Counted from the stretch's first letter, positions 1 to 6,453 are shown. The stretch: 11,500 nucleotides of DNA from Actinomycetes bacterium (GCA_021794705.1 JAJYQH010000026.1:2922-14421), one strand, 5' to 3'. The notes: generated by a model not told the origin, from the sequence alone. Numbers and translations are program-made.

Positions 1-259
1 GGATCTTGCCGGGAAGCTCGCGGATGAACCTCAGCGCGGCCTCGATGCCCGCCCTCTCCGCATCGGCGAAGCGCACGAACGCGTCCGTGACGATGTTCCA
101 CAGGGTGGAGGCCAGCGAGGCGAGCGCACCGAGGATCTTGCCGGGAAGCTCGCGGATGAACCTCAGCGCGGCCTCGATGCCCGCCCTCTCCGCATCGGCG
201 AAGCGCACGAACGCGTCCGTGACGATGTTCCACAGGGTGGAGGCCAGCGAGGCGAGCGC
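1..259. repeat. Exact tandem duplication, 132-bp period, within tape measure gene
   Basis: Bases 1-127 and 133-259 are identical by eye at every position, with a spacing of 132 bp. This equals 44 codons, so the reading frame is kept. On the minus strand each unit encodes ALASLASTLWNIVTDAFVRF followed by ADAERAGIEAALRFIRELPG and KI. The first copy in gene order is preceded by GRVAS and the second by the end of the first (GKILG). Whether further copies lie beyond base 1 cannot be seen. Confidence 0.95.
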
Positions 260-1945
260 CGAGGCGACCCGGCCGGGCAGTCCGGCCACGAACCCGACGA
301 CCGCACCAATCGCCGACGACACGGCGTTCTTGACCGCATTCCACGCCGCCGACGTCGCGGCCTTGATCTTTTCCCAGTTCTCGAAGATCAGCACACCGAG
401 AGCGCCGATCGGGCCGGTGATGACGATCACCAGCGCCTCGACGATCTGCCTGATGTGGTCCTTGATCCAGTTCCACGCGGCCGATGCCGCCGCCTTGATG
501 CCGTCCCAGATCGCCACAAGCGCGGCCTTGACCTGCTCCCAGTGGGTGACGATCAGCACCACGGCGGCGACCACGGCAGCGATCACGAGGACCCACGGGT
601 TGGCGAGAAAGGCCAGGTTCATAGCCTTCACGACCTGGGTGATCGTCCTCACCGCACTGATGATCTTCCCCACCATGATGAGCATGGGGCCGGCCGCGGC
701 GACGAAACCGACGATCGAGAGCACGACGGTTTGCATGCCGGGGGACAGGTTCTGGAACCAGTTCGCCATCGACTGGAGGGCGTTGACCAGCGGCTGCGCT
801 GCCGTCATCGCGGCCGTCAGCGCCGGGGCCAGCGCGTCGCCCATGTTCTGGGCGAATTCCTGCGCCTTCTCCTTGGCCTGAGACAGCGCGAACCCGCTCG
901 CGTTGATGCCCTGCGTCTGCTCCTTGAACGCGGCGTCGGTCGCCCCGGCTGCCTTGCCCATCTCGCCGAGCTTGTCGGTGTAGTTCTTCGACTGCGACCC
1001 GGTCAGCGACAGCGCGAACGTCTGCCCCTCAAGGGAGGAGACGAACGCTTGCAGCGGCTTGCCGGACTTCGCGGCGGCGTCGGTGAGCAGCTTCATCGCA
1101 CCCTGCAGGCCGAGGTGCTTGACCGCCGCGGCGCCGGACTCGTAGCCGGCCGCCTTGAGTGCCCCGGTCGCGTCGGCGGTGGGCGCCATGAGCGACTGCA
1201 GGGCGCCCTTCATCTGGGTCGTCACCTCGGCCGCGCCGCCGGTGACGCCGGTCAGCGTCGCCATGCTGGCGAACAGCTCCTCTTGGCTCACGCCGAGCTG
1301 CTTGCTGAACGGGATCACGGCACCGATCGAGGACGCGAGTTCGGGGAACGTGGTCTTACCGAGCTTGACGGTCATCAGCGCCAGGTCGGATGCCTGCTGG
1401 ACGGCCTTCGCCGAGGTGTCGCCGTAGCCCTTGGTCACGGCCGACGTGAGGTTGATCGCGTCGGTGGTCTCGGCCACGCCAGCGGTGGCGGCGCGGGCGT
1501 TGATCTCCAGGATCTTCATGCTGTCCGACGTGTCGCCGAACGCGGAGATCGTCTGGTAGAGGCCGGCGGACAGGTCGGTGGTGGACTTGCCGACCTCCAC
1601 CGCCAGGTCCTGCACCCCCGTCTTGAGCTCGGCCACCCGGGTGGTGTTGCCCGGGATCAGGGAGGCGACGTTCGCCATGCCCTTGTTGAAGTCCATCGAC
1701 GCCTTGAGCGCACCCGCACCGAAGGCCAGGATCGGTGCGGTCAGCCCCAGGCTCATCGACCGGCCGATGCCGGACATGCGCTGCCCGGTCGCACTCATCT
1801 TCTCCGAGAACGACCGGCCTGCCTGCTCGGCGGTCTTGCCGACCGAAGCGGTGATCTGGGTGCGCGCCTTCTCCAGGTCGGCGGCGAGCTGGTCGAGGGT
1901 GGCACGGATCGGGATGCTTGCCCTGCCAAGCTCGTCAGCCGCCAT
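1..1945 (-). CDS. Tail tape measure protein, 5' part (C-terminus beyond left edge)
   Basis: The frame is open from ATG 1945 to the left edge (648 codons, no stop). Tape measure proteins set tail length, act as scaffold for tail tube assembly and are later ejected. The N-terminus (MAADELGRASIPIRATLDQL) runs into a long Ala/Lys-rich helical region. Residues about 105-330 resemble the TP901-type tape measure core (G-N-T-T-R-V-A-E-L-K, then helices with SAFGDTSDSMK and LTGVTGGAAEVT). A hydrophobic segment lies at about 450-466 (LVIAAVVAAVVLIV), typical of the family. After it come degenerate repeats with regularly spaced Trp (SAAWNWIKD, SAAWNAVKN). Residues 563-648 hold an exact 44-residue tandem repeat. 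The start has a purine-rich ribosome binding site (GAGGGGG, 7 bases upstream) and overlaps the end of the GT chaperone frame by 11 bases, the usual arrangement. The identification is firm; total length cannot be judged. Confidence 0.95.
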   Translation of the reverse strand, partial: MAADELGRASIPIRATLDQLAADLEKARTQITASVGKTAEQAGRSFSEKMSATGQRMSGIGRSMSLGLTAPILAFGAGALKASMDFNKGMANVASLIPGNTTRVAELKTGVQDLAVEVGKSTTDLSAGLYQTISAFGDTSDSMKILEINARAATAGVAETTDAINLTSAVTKGYGDTSAKAVQQASDLALMTVKLGKTTFPELASSIGAVIPFSKQLGVSQEELFASMATLTGVTGGAAEVTTQMKGALQSLMAPTADATGALKAAGYESGAAAVKHLGLQGAMKLLTDAAAKSGKPLQAFVSSLEGQTFALSLTGSQSKNYTDKLGEMGKAAGATDAAFKEQTQGINASGFALSQAKEKAQEFAQNMGDALAPALTAAMTAAQPLVNALQSMANWFQNLSPGMQTVVLSIVGFVAAAGPMLIMVGKIISAVRTITQVVKAMNLAFLANPWVLVIAAVVAAVVLIVTHWEQVKAALVAIWDGIKAAASAAWNWIKDHIRQIVEALVIVITGPIGALGVLIFENWEKIKAATSAAWNAVKNAVSSAIGAVVGFVAGLPGRVASALASLASTLWNIVTDAFVRFADAERAGIEAALRFIRELPGKILGALASLASTLWNIVTDAFVRFADAERAGIEAALRFIRELPGKI

Positions 1946-2596
1946 GTCCGTGCCCCCTCTCCCACTGCTCGTCGAAGTCGCGCTGCCAGTCGGTCTTGTC
2001 CTGCTGCCGCACGCCTCGGGGCCCGGCCTGGCCGAGCAGCGACTGCAGCGACGGGAGCCGCCTGGAGCGGGAGAGCGCAGCCGTATGCCAGGCTTGGATC
2101 ACCAGCGCGTCTGCGGCCTGGCGCTGCCGCTCGATGTAGGCGTCGAGGATCAGCCAGCACTCGGCCGGCGTGAGCCGCCAGAACTCGCGCGGGTCGACGC
2201 CTGCGCGGACCGACGCCTTGAGGAGGGACCGGCGCCAGTCCCCGTCGTAGGGTCCGCCTCACCCTCGCCGTCGGCGTCGGCCTGGTCGAACTCGGGGAAC
2301 GCGGACTGGAACGCCTCGGCGATGGCCTCGCCGAGCTTCTCGAAGCCACCCTTGGGCAGCTGCCCGATCCATGCGCCGACCTGCTCGATCGTCGCGTCCG
2401 GCTCCTCGTGAAGCACGCCCGCCCAAGTGAAGGCGCGGATCGCACGCATGCCCAGATCGGTGAAGCGCTGCTGCAGCTCGACCAGCCCAGTGACCCCGAG
2501 GGACTCCTCGAGGTCACAGAGGGCGTTGAAGTCGTAGCGGATCACCCGGTTGCGGCCGCCCAGGTAGACGCGCCGCTGGCTGCGCGGGTCCGTCAC
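1935..2596 (-). CDS. Tail assembly chaperone GT, made by -1 frameshift from G
   Basis: This is the long form of the tail assembly chaperone. It reads frame G from GTG 2596 to about codon 116 (Pro, CCT ending at 2249), then the -1 frame to TGA 1937-1935, about 220 residues in all. The -1 frame is open from 2258 to 1935 and reads YDGDWRRSLLKASVRAGVDP, then REFWRLTPAECWLILDAYIE, WHTAALSRSRRLPSLQSLLG and DFDEQWERGHGHGG. It has no good start codon of its own near its beginning, and an in-frame TGA (2261-2259) bounds it upstream, so the slip must fall after that point. By analogy with lambda G/GT and many siphoviruses, the T part recruits tail tube subunits to the tape measure. The frame ends 11 bases inside the tape measure gene. 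Existence of the T frame is firm; the exact slip codon is inferred. Confidence 0.82.
2150..2596 (-). CDS. Tail assembly chaperone G (short form)
   Basis: The product is 148 residues, starting at GTG 2596 in a GTGA overlap with the stop of the major tail protein. The sequence MTDPRSQRRVYLGGRNRVIR begins a small beta-rich region, followed by YDFNALCDLEESLGVTGLVE and a helical part with LGMRAIRAFTWAGVL. This is the pattern of actinophage and gp13-like tail chaperones. It is expected to act in the cytoplasm with GT, coating the tape measure before tube polymerisation. The acidic segment PEFDQADADGEGEADP (about 101-116) marks the end of the conserved part. Beyond it the frame-0 tail is Ser/Arg/Gly-rich and looks unconstrained (about 117-148), because the same DNA encodes the conserved T part in the -1 frame. 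No strong ribosome binding site precedes the GTG, so translation is probably coupled to the upstream gene. Confidence 0.88.
   Translation of the reverse strand: MTDPRSQRRVYLGGRNRVIRYDFNALCDLEESLGVTGLVELQQRFTDLGMRAIRAFTWAGVLHEEPDATIEQVGAWIGQLPKGGFEKLGEAIAEAFQSAFPEFDQADADGEGEADPTTGTGAGPSSRRRSAQASTRASSGGSRRPSAG
2224..2255 (-). promoter_or_regulatory. Predicted -1 ribosomal frameshift signal (slippery site plus hairpin)
   Basis: In transcript sense, bases 2255-2249 read G GAC CCT in frame G; the Pro codon CCT can re-pair as CCC after a -1 slip. A 5-base spacer (ACGAC) follows. Then bases 2243-2224 can fold into a hairpin: GGGAC pairs with GTCCC, extended inward by a T-G wobble and a G-C pair around a GCGC loop, and outward by a possible G-T pair. 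Spacing and geometry fit a classical -1 signal. The heptamer is not a perfect X-XXY-YYZ, since Asp GAC would re-pair poorly on GGA. The GGGG run at 2243-2240 is an alternative slip site. Confidence 0.6.
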
Positions 2597-2991
2597 GGCA
2601 GGGCCACCCACGCGCCGTCGAGGTCGAAGGTGGCACTGATGGTCGCCGAGTCCTGGTCGGGCCACTCGGTGTCCATCTGGGTGATGACCGCCATTGCCTT
2701 CTCGGTCGGCGTGCCCGCCTCCTCGATCTCCACCTGCACCTTCGTGCCCGCCCGGAAGCTGGTCTTGAGGTAGGTGAACGCGGTGTCGCTGGGCACGTAG
2801 AGCGCGTCCAGCGACAGGCTGCCCTCGTAGCGCCCGGCCGAGCCTGCCCGCTCCATCGCGTCCTTGCTGGACTCGTCGATGTAGCCGACCTTCTCGGACA
2901 GCTTCGCGCCCTGCTGCTTGCCGACCGACACCCAGACCGGGGCGATGTCGGTGCCGGTGTTGACCTTGATGATGACGTCGGTGCCGTTCAT
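2593..2991 (-). CDS. Major tail protein (tail tube subunit)
   Basis: The product is 132 residues and its stop overlaps the G start by 4 bases. The protein begins MNGTDVIIKVNTGTDIAPVW and continues with VSVGKQQGAKLSEKVGYIDE, then SLSLDALYVPSDTAFTYLKT and a C-terminal stretch ending SATFDLDGAWVALP. This layout (short strands, a 'VGKQQGAKLSE' core and a repeated polar strand near the end) is that of the TP901-1-type phage major tail protein family, whose hexamers stack to form the non-contractile tail tube. I chose ATG 2991 over the in-frame GTG 2997: GAGGAG lies 8 bases before the ATG but only 2 before the GTG, and the GTG overlaps the upstream stop region. Position between the tail terminator and the chaperones is the canonical one. 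Confidence 0.9.
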   Translation of the reverse strand: MNGTDVIIKVNTGTDIAPVWVSVGKQQGAKLSEKVGYIDESSKDAMERAGSAGRYEGSLSLDALYVPSDTAFTYLKTSFRAGTKVQVEIEEAGTPTEKAMAVITQMDTEWPDQDSATISATFDLDGAWVALP

Positions 2992-2993
2992 GG

Positions 2994-3410
2994 TCACTGC
3001 TCCTCGATCTTGAATCGCGGGGTGAGGATCCGCCCGTATGCGGTGTCCTCTGCGGGTCCGTTGAACGGCCCGGACACATCGGCGACGACCACGGTGCGGC
3101 CGTCGATGGGGAAGGACCGGCGGTGCAGCAGCACTGCGACCCGGTCGGCGATCTCCTCGACCGTCACGGCTGAGCCGTTGGCCGGCGCGTAGCAGCGGAC
3201 GTCACGGCGGATGTCACGCCCACGGCTGTTCTTGGTGTCCCACGGGGCGTCGGCAACGTCGCCGGCCGTGACGATGTAGGGCAGTGTGGCGTCGTCCGGT
3301 GGCGGGTCGGTCGTGAAGATCGCGGGGCCGCCACCATAGGTGGCAAGCAGCCCGGTCAGGGTGGCGTCACCGGCCAGCAGGGTGTAGAGCGCGGAGGTCA
3401 GGGCGAGCAC
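2994..3410 (-). CDS. Tail terminator / tail completion protein, DUF3168-like
   Basis: The product is 138 residues from GTG 3410, 3 bases after the preceding stop. It begins MLALTSALYTLLAGDATLTG, a short amphipathic helix in the form 'ALYxLLxxDxxLxxLL', then LPYIVTAGDVADAPWDTKNS, a central RRDVRCYAP strand, a helix VTVEEIADRVAVLLHR and a C-terminal RILTPRFKIEEQ. This order of elements matches the DUF3168 / lambda gpU-like tail terminator fold, which forms a hexameric ring that stops tail tube growth and joins the tail to the head. Placement directly before the major tail protein supports it. The ribosome binding site is modest (GGGGTGA). The call rests on pattern recognition of the family, not on catalytic residues. 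Confidence 0.85.
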   Translation of the reverse strand: MLALTSALYTLLAGDATLTGLLATYGGGPAIFTTDPPPDDATLPYIVTAGDVADAPWDTKNSRGRDIRRDVRCYAPANGSAVTVEEIADRVAVLLHRRSFPIDGRTVVVADVSGPFNGPAEDTAYGRILTPRFKIEEQ

Positions 3411-3413
3411 GAG

Positions 3414-3767
3414 TCACCCCCGCGTCAGCAGCTCTAGGATCTTGGCCGAGTTGCCGAAGATCGCTGGGCGCAGCCAGGGGCTCGCGGCCATCTTCGACGT
3501 GCCGGTCTCGTGGAAGGACAGGTACCAGCCGGCGTTCGTGGCGCCCACCCGGACCGTGACCGCACCACGCTCGGCGGACACCTTGTGGGTGATCGTGTCG
3601 GCCGCGTGCGCGCCGCCGCCGGCATGCCCTGTTCCTGGCGCGCGCGGCGCGCGGGCCTCGGCCGCCACGTAGGCGCCGACGGCCTCCATGTTCACAGCCA
3701 GCTTCGCGACCAGCGCAGCCATCCACGCCTCGGCGTGCCAGTCGACCTTAGGAGCCGCTGCCGGCAT
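3414..3767 (-). CDS. HK97 gp10-like neck / tail-completion protein
   Basis: The product is 117 residues from ATG 3767. The N-terminal helix VDWHAEAWMAALVAKLAVNM and EAVGAYVAAEAR is followed by a Gly/His-rich loop, a beta region ITHKVSAERGAVTVRVGATN, AGWYLSFHETGTSKMAASPW and LRPAI. The 'F-x-E-x-G-T-x-x-x-x-A-x-P-W-L-R-P-A' block is the hallmark of the HK97 gp10 family, a component of the head-tail interface acting just before the tail terminator. The start overlaps the upstream stop by 20 bases and its GAGG lies too close to the ATG to be a good ribosome binding site. The next in-frame ATG (3722) has GAGG at 5 bases, but would cut off the conserved Asp-Trp-His helix, so I keep 3767. The start is the main uncertainty. 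Confidence 0.82.
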   Translation of the reverse strand: MPAAAPKVDWHAEAWMAALVAKLAVNMEAVGAYVAAEARAPRAPGTGHAGGGAHAADTITHKVSAERGAVTVRVGATNAGWYLSFHETGTSKMAASPWLRPAIFGNSAKILELLTRG

Positions 3768-3981
3768 CCTCGGTCGCCTCCGGCGCCGGGTCGTACTCGA
3801 CCAGCCAGCGGTGCGCGCCGGGCGCCCACTCGCCGGAGACCTTGCGCACCGACTGCGGACCGACCTTGTACAGCGCGGGTTGGACCGTCTCGCCGCTGCG
3901 GCGGTCGGTCACGCGCACCTTCGGGCCGGGGTGGGCGGACAGGCGCAGGGTGCGCTGGCCCCCGTCGCGGATGTCGTGCAT
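3748..3981 (-). CDS. Small protein of unknown function in the head-tail connector block
   Basis: The product is 77 residues from ATG 3981, which lies 2 bases after the stop of the head-closure gene and has GGGAG 7 bases upstream, so it is very likely translated. I do not recognise the family. The sequence begins MHDIRDGGQRTLRLSAHPGP, then KVRVTDRRSGETVQPALYKV and a C-terminal acidic tail EYDPAPEATEDAGSGS. It is rich in alternating hydrophobic residues, suggesting a small beta fold, with a basic first half and an acidic end. No signal peptide or membrane segment is seen. Its fixed place between head closure and gp10-like proteins suggests a minor head-tail interface part or assembly factor, but that is inference. 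Its 3' end overlaps the next gene by 20 bases. Confidence 0.75.
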   Translation of the reverse strand: MHDIRDGGQRTLRLSAHPGPKVRVTDRRSGETVQPALYKVGPQSVRKVSGEWAPGAHRWLVEYDPAPEATEDAGSGS

Positions 3982-3983
3982 GC

Positions 3984-4313
3984 TCAGGCTCCCATCTGCG
4001 TCTCGGAGCAGGACGCCTTGCGGTAGGCGGTTTCCGACGGCTCGCTGGTCGCCTCGACCAGCAGCGTGTAGCCGTCGACGATGATCTGGTCGCCGCGGCG
4101 CACGTCGGTGGCGGGCATGAAGTAGACCTCGTGGGAGATGACCGCCTGCAGCTGGTCCGCGACCGTGGCCGTGCGGGGCGTGGGCGAGGACCGGCGGCAC
4201 GGGACGCCGGTCAGGTGATCGGCGTAGGTCTCGACCCAGCCGCCCCAGCCGTCGGACACCCGGCCAGTTCGCCGCGTCGTGCATGTGCGGCTCAGCAGGT
4301 GCTCGACACTCAC
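3984..4313 (-). CDS. Head-closure / head-tail joining protein
   Basis: The product is 109 residues from GTG 4313, in a GTGA overlap with the adaptor stop and with AAGG about 7 bases upstream. It begins MSVEHLLSRTCTTRRTGRVS, followed by DGWGGWVETYADHLTGVPCR and a C-terminal beta region with DVRRGDQIIVDGYTLLVEAT. The N-terminal 'LL-x-R-T-C' start, the Trp-rich 'DGWGGW' strand and the 'R-G-D-x-I-x-V-D-G-x-x-x-x-V' strand pair match small head-closure or stopper proteins of the SPP1 gp16 / phage head-tail joining type. These bind below the adaptor ring and close the filled capsid until the tail attaches. The family is divergent, so the specific name rests on both sequence pattern and gene order. 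Confidence 0.8.
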   Translation of the reverse strand: MSVEHLLSRTCTTRRTGRVSDGWGGWVETYADHLTGVPCRRSSPTPRTATVADQLQAVISHEVYFMPATDVRRGDQIIVDGYTLLVEATSEPSETAYRKASCSETQMGA

Positions 4314-4852
4314 GGCCGGACCTTGTCCAGTACAGCCCTCTCGGCTGCGGTGAGCGTGATCCCGGACTCTGTGCCGCTGCCGCCCTGCGACCAGGACCGC
4401 GCCCAGTCGCCGATCGTCTCGGAGGTGACCGCCGCCGGGTTCACCCACACCCGCCCGGCCGCCTGCACATTGACCAGCCGCAGCGCCTCCGGCTCCGCGC
4501 CGGCCGTGTAGCCATGGCTGTAGGTCACCGTCACCTCGGCGGGCCATAGGCCCCCGTTGGCGCGGCGCAGCAGACCCGACGGGCGCCACGTGTAGTCGGT
4601 GGTCGCGGTCAGGGTCACGCCGTCGGCCACCACCGCAGAGACGCCCGTCACGGGCCGCTCCGGCAGCAGCAGCAGATCCGAGCCGTTGCCGTACAGGGTG
4701 ACCGTCTCGTCAACCACCGCCGCGACCGCCTGGTCCAGGTGCGTGCGAATCGCGGCCGCAGCCAGGTCGAGCAGCAGCCCGGCAGCGGTGGCGTCGATGG
4801 TGGACAAGCGGAGGTAGAGCCGCAGGTCCTCCGTCGTGGCGTAGGCGGTCAC
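4310..4852 (-). CDS. Head-tail adaptor (gp6/gp15-like connector)
   Basis: The product is 180 residues from GTG 4852. It starts MTAYATTEDLRLYLRLSTID, then a helix ATAAGLLLDLAAAAIRTHLD, a beta part TVTLYGNGSDLLLLPERPVT, a strand LTATTDYTWRPSGLLRRANG and the motif WPAEVTVTYSHGYTAGAEPE, ending with a helical tail. The order 'short helical N-terminus, D-x-x-V-T-L-x-G-x-G-x-x-x-L-L-L-P-x-x-P-V, then V-T-V-T-Y-x-H-G-Y' is highly typical of actinophage head-tail adaptors that bind the portal as a 12-mer ring. The GTG has no purine-rich site upstream (the 7 bases before it are CCCCTCC), so translation is probably coupled to the preceding small gene, whose stop lies 7 bases away. Confidence 0.88.
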   Translation of the reverse strand: MTAYATTEDLRLYLRLSTIDATAAGLLLDLAAAAIRTHLDQAVAAVVDETVTLYGNGSDLLLLPERPVTGVSAVVADGVTLTATTDYTWRPSGLLRRANGGLWPAEVTVTYSHGYTAGAEPEALRLVNVQAAGRVWVNPAAVTSETIGDWARSWSQGGSGTESGITLTAAERAVLDKVRP

Positions 4853-4859
4853 GGAGGGG

Positions 4860-5120
4860 CTACTTGCCTGCGGCCTTGTTGGCTGCCGTGCGCGCCTTGT
4901 TGGCCGGCGCGGGTGCCTTCTTGTCCGACATGAACCCGCGGGCCTTCGCCTGCTCCTCGGTCAGCTTGATCGTGGTCTGCACTCCGTTGATCTCAACGTC
5001 GTAGGGGTTGAGCTTGCCCATCGTCGTTGCCGCCCTTCCGATCGTGATTCCGACACCGTGAGACCGCTGCCCGCCGCACGTGGCGTTCGGTGCCCCGCAC
5101 GGCGGGCAGCGGATCGGCAT
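4860..5120 (-). CDS. Small Cys-containing protein following the capsid gene, unknown function
   Basis: From ATG 5120, 4 bases after the capsid stop, the product is 86 residues. The N-terminal third is Cys-rich (MPIRCPPCGAPNATCGGQRS); the rest contains GKLNPYDVEINGVQTTIKLT and ends in a Lys/Ala tail. 'NPYxVxxNGxxTxxxLxxExAxxxG' looks like a short conserved structural protein often found after actinophage capsid genes; its role is unknown to me. A second in-frame ATG at 5021 would give 53 residues without the Cys part and has GGAAGG about 12 bases upstream, while 5120 has no ribosome binding site. Third positions in the extra codons are about 85% G/C (27 of 32), consistent with real coding, so I prefer the long form. 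A perfect 13-bp inverted repeat lies in this disputed part and weakens the choice. Confidence 0.68.
   Translation of the reverse strand: MPIRCPPCGAPNATCGGQRSHGVGITIGRAATTMGKLNPYDVEINGVQTTIKLTEEQAKARGFMSDKKAPAPANKARTAANKAAGK
5064..5112. repeat. Perfect 13-bp inverted repeat just after the capsid gene
   Basis: CCGCTGCCCGCCG at 5064-5076 is the exact reverse complement of CGGCGGGCAGCGG at 5100-5112, separated by 23 bases. In transcript sense the stem begins 12 bases after the capsid stop codon. It is almost entirely G/C and would be very stable. No T-run follows, so it is not a standard intrinsic terminator. It may slow ribosomes or RNase, stabilise the capsid message, or be a by-product of the Cys/Gly-rich codons. 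Confidence 0.75.
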
Positions 5121-5124
5121 GGGA

Positions 5125-6453
5125 CTACGCCAGCGCCGTCTCGACGAACGCGGTCGGGCGGGTCACGGCGAACGCGACCCGCTCCTCACCGAGGATCGCC
5201 ACGAGGTTGCGGATGAAGAAGTCCGCGTGCGAGTCGGTCATCGTCACCGACGCCTGCTCGCGGTCCCAGAGAACCGCCTTGCGGAAGTCGCCCACGAGCG
5301 CCGTGCCGGCGGTCATGGCCTCCGACTCGACGACCGGGACGCCCCACAGGGTCTTGACGGCACCCTGCGCGAACGGGCCGCCGGCCATGAAAGAGCCGGT
5401 GCCCGCACCGCCGGAGTTGTCCCGGACCAGATCGATGGTCTCGACGTCGGCCGGGTTCATCAGGATCCCGTTCGGGATGACCCGCCCGACCGTGCGGGCC
5501 TTGGTGAGCGCCTTGCGCACGGTGGTGAAGATGTCCGTGGCGAAGACCTGGGTCTGGGTCCCGGCGGTGTTGAGGATGCCGGGCAGGTTCTCCCCGGTGC
5601 CGTCACCGTTGAGGATCTGGTTCTCCTCGGTCTCGGCGAGGTCGGCGCGAAGCTCGTCGTTGATGAGCCCCTCCAGCTGCGCGACGTCGGCCAGTGCGCG
5701 CTTCGATGCGGGCACCCACTCGGCGATCGTCTTCACCGTGGCGGTGTCGCGCTCGTAGGCCCACGAGCCTTCGGGCTTGTAGCCGCCACCGGTCGGCAGG
5801 ACCACGGCACCCGTCGTTGTGTCGGACGTCGGGGAAGCAGAGGTAGTCGCTTCCGCGACCGGCGCGGCAGCGTTGGTGTGCGCAGTCTGCCGCACGTACT
5901 CCACCGTGTCGGACCCGGTACGACGTACCGAGATCAGGCTTCGGACGGTGAGCAGGCGCCGGCCCAGGGTCTCCAGGATGCCGGTCTGCTCGGCCACCAC
6001 GAAGGCTCCGGCGGATGTGTCGGACAGCCCTGTGATGAGCGCCTTCACCTGGATCGGGTCGGACTGGATCCGGGCCTTCTCCGGCACGCGGCCACCGGCG
6101 AACGGGGCCACCATCGCCTTGAACTGCGGGGACTCGATGACCTGCAGGCCGAGGGACTTGACCCGCTCGCGGGTGTCCTTCTCGCGGCCGGTGGCGTCGA
6201 GGTCGGCCTTGGCCGACTCGGGCATGCCGATCTCGTCGGCCAGCTTCTTGGCCTCGTCGAGGACCGCCTGGTCTGCCTTCACGGTCTTGATCTGCTCGTG
6301 CAGCTCGCGGGCCTTCGCCATGTTCTCGTCGAAGGTCTTGCGCTCGTCGTCGGTCATGTCGCGGGCGGCCTGGTTGGCGGTCTCCGCAGCGTCACGGGCG
6401 GACTTCAGGGCGGCCTGTGCGGCCTCCTGCAGCTTCTTCAGCTTCTCGTTCAT
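5125..6453 (-). CDS. Major capsid protein, HK97 fold, with N-terminal delta domain
   Basis: The product is 442 residues. ATG 6453 is preceded by AGGAGGG about 6 bases upstream; an earlier in-frame ATG (6471) overlaps that site and is rejected. Residues 1-80 are a charged coiled coil (MNEKLKKLQEAAQAALKSAR and on), the delta domain that acts as built-in scaffold and is normally removed by the protease. The mature HK97 fold follows from about 130: SAGAFVVAEQTGILETLGRR, an E-loop/T-rich region at about 190-220, YKPEGSWAYERDTATVKTIA, a long helix ending LADVAQLEGLINDELRADLA, NGDGTGENLPGILN, LMNPADVETIDLVRD, and a C-terminal FFIRNLVAILGEERVAFAVT. These are standard landmarks of the family. There is no separate scaffold gene between protease and capsid, in line with the fused delta domain. 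Confidence 0.95.
   Translation of the reverse strand: MNEKLKKLQEAAQAALKSARDAAETANQAARDMTDDERKTFDENMAKARELHEQIKTVKADQAVLDEAKKLADEIGMPESAKADLDATGREKDTRERVKSLGLQVIESPQFKAMVAPFAGGRVPEKARIQSDPIQVKALITGLSDTSAGAFVVAEQTGILETLGRRLLTVRSLISVRRTGSDTVEYVRQTAHTNAAAPVAEATTSASPTSDTTTGAVVLPTGGGYKPEGSWAYERDTATVKTIAEWVPASKRALADVAQLEGLINDELRADLAETEENQILNGDGTGENLPGILNTAGTQTQVFATDIFTTVRKALTKARTVGRVIPNGILMNPADVETIDLVRDNSGGAGTGSFMAGGPFAQGAVKTLWGVPVVESEAMTAGTALVGDFRKAVLWDREQASVTMTDSHADFFIRNLVAILGEERVAFAVTRPTAFVETALA

Noticed and set aside
1..259. CRISPR-like repeat array
   Set aside because: There are only two units, directly abutting, 132 bp long and coding in frame within the tape measure; there are no spacers.
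455..2173. Long plus-strand open frame (572 codons) opposite the tape measure and chaperone genes
   Set aside because: It is Arg/Gly/His/Leu-rich with no recognisable domain and lies antisense to clearly conserved proteins; high-GC DNA produces such shadow frames.
1795..2517. Minus-strand open frame of 240 codons across the chaperone and tape measure junction
   Set aside because: It is in neither the G nor the T nor the tape measure frame and is Arg/Ala/Pro-rich; the real T protein is in a different minus frame (2258-1935).
5064..5112. Intrinsic transcription terminator after the capsid gene
   Set aside because: The stem is strong but the 23-base loop is long and no T-run follows in transcript sense, so it is recorded as an inverted repeat only.
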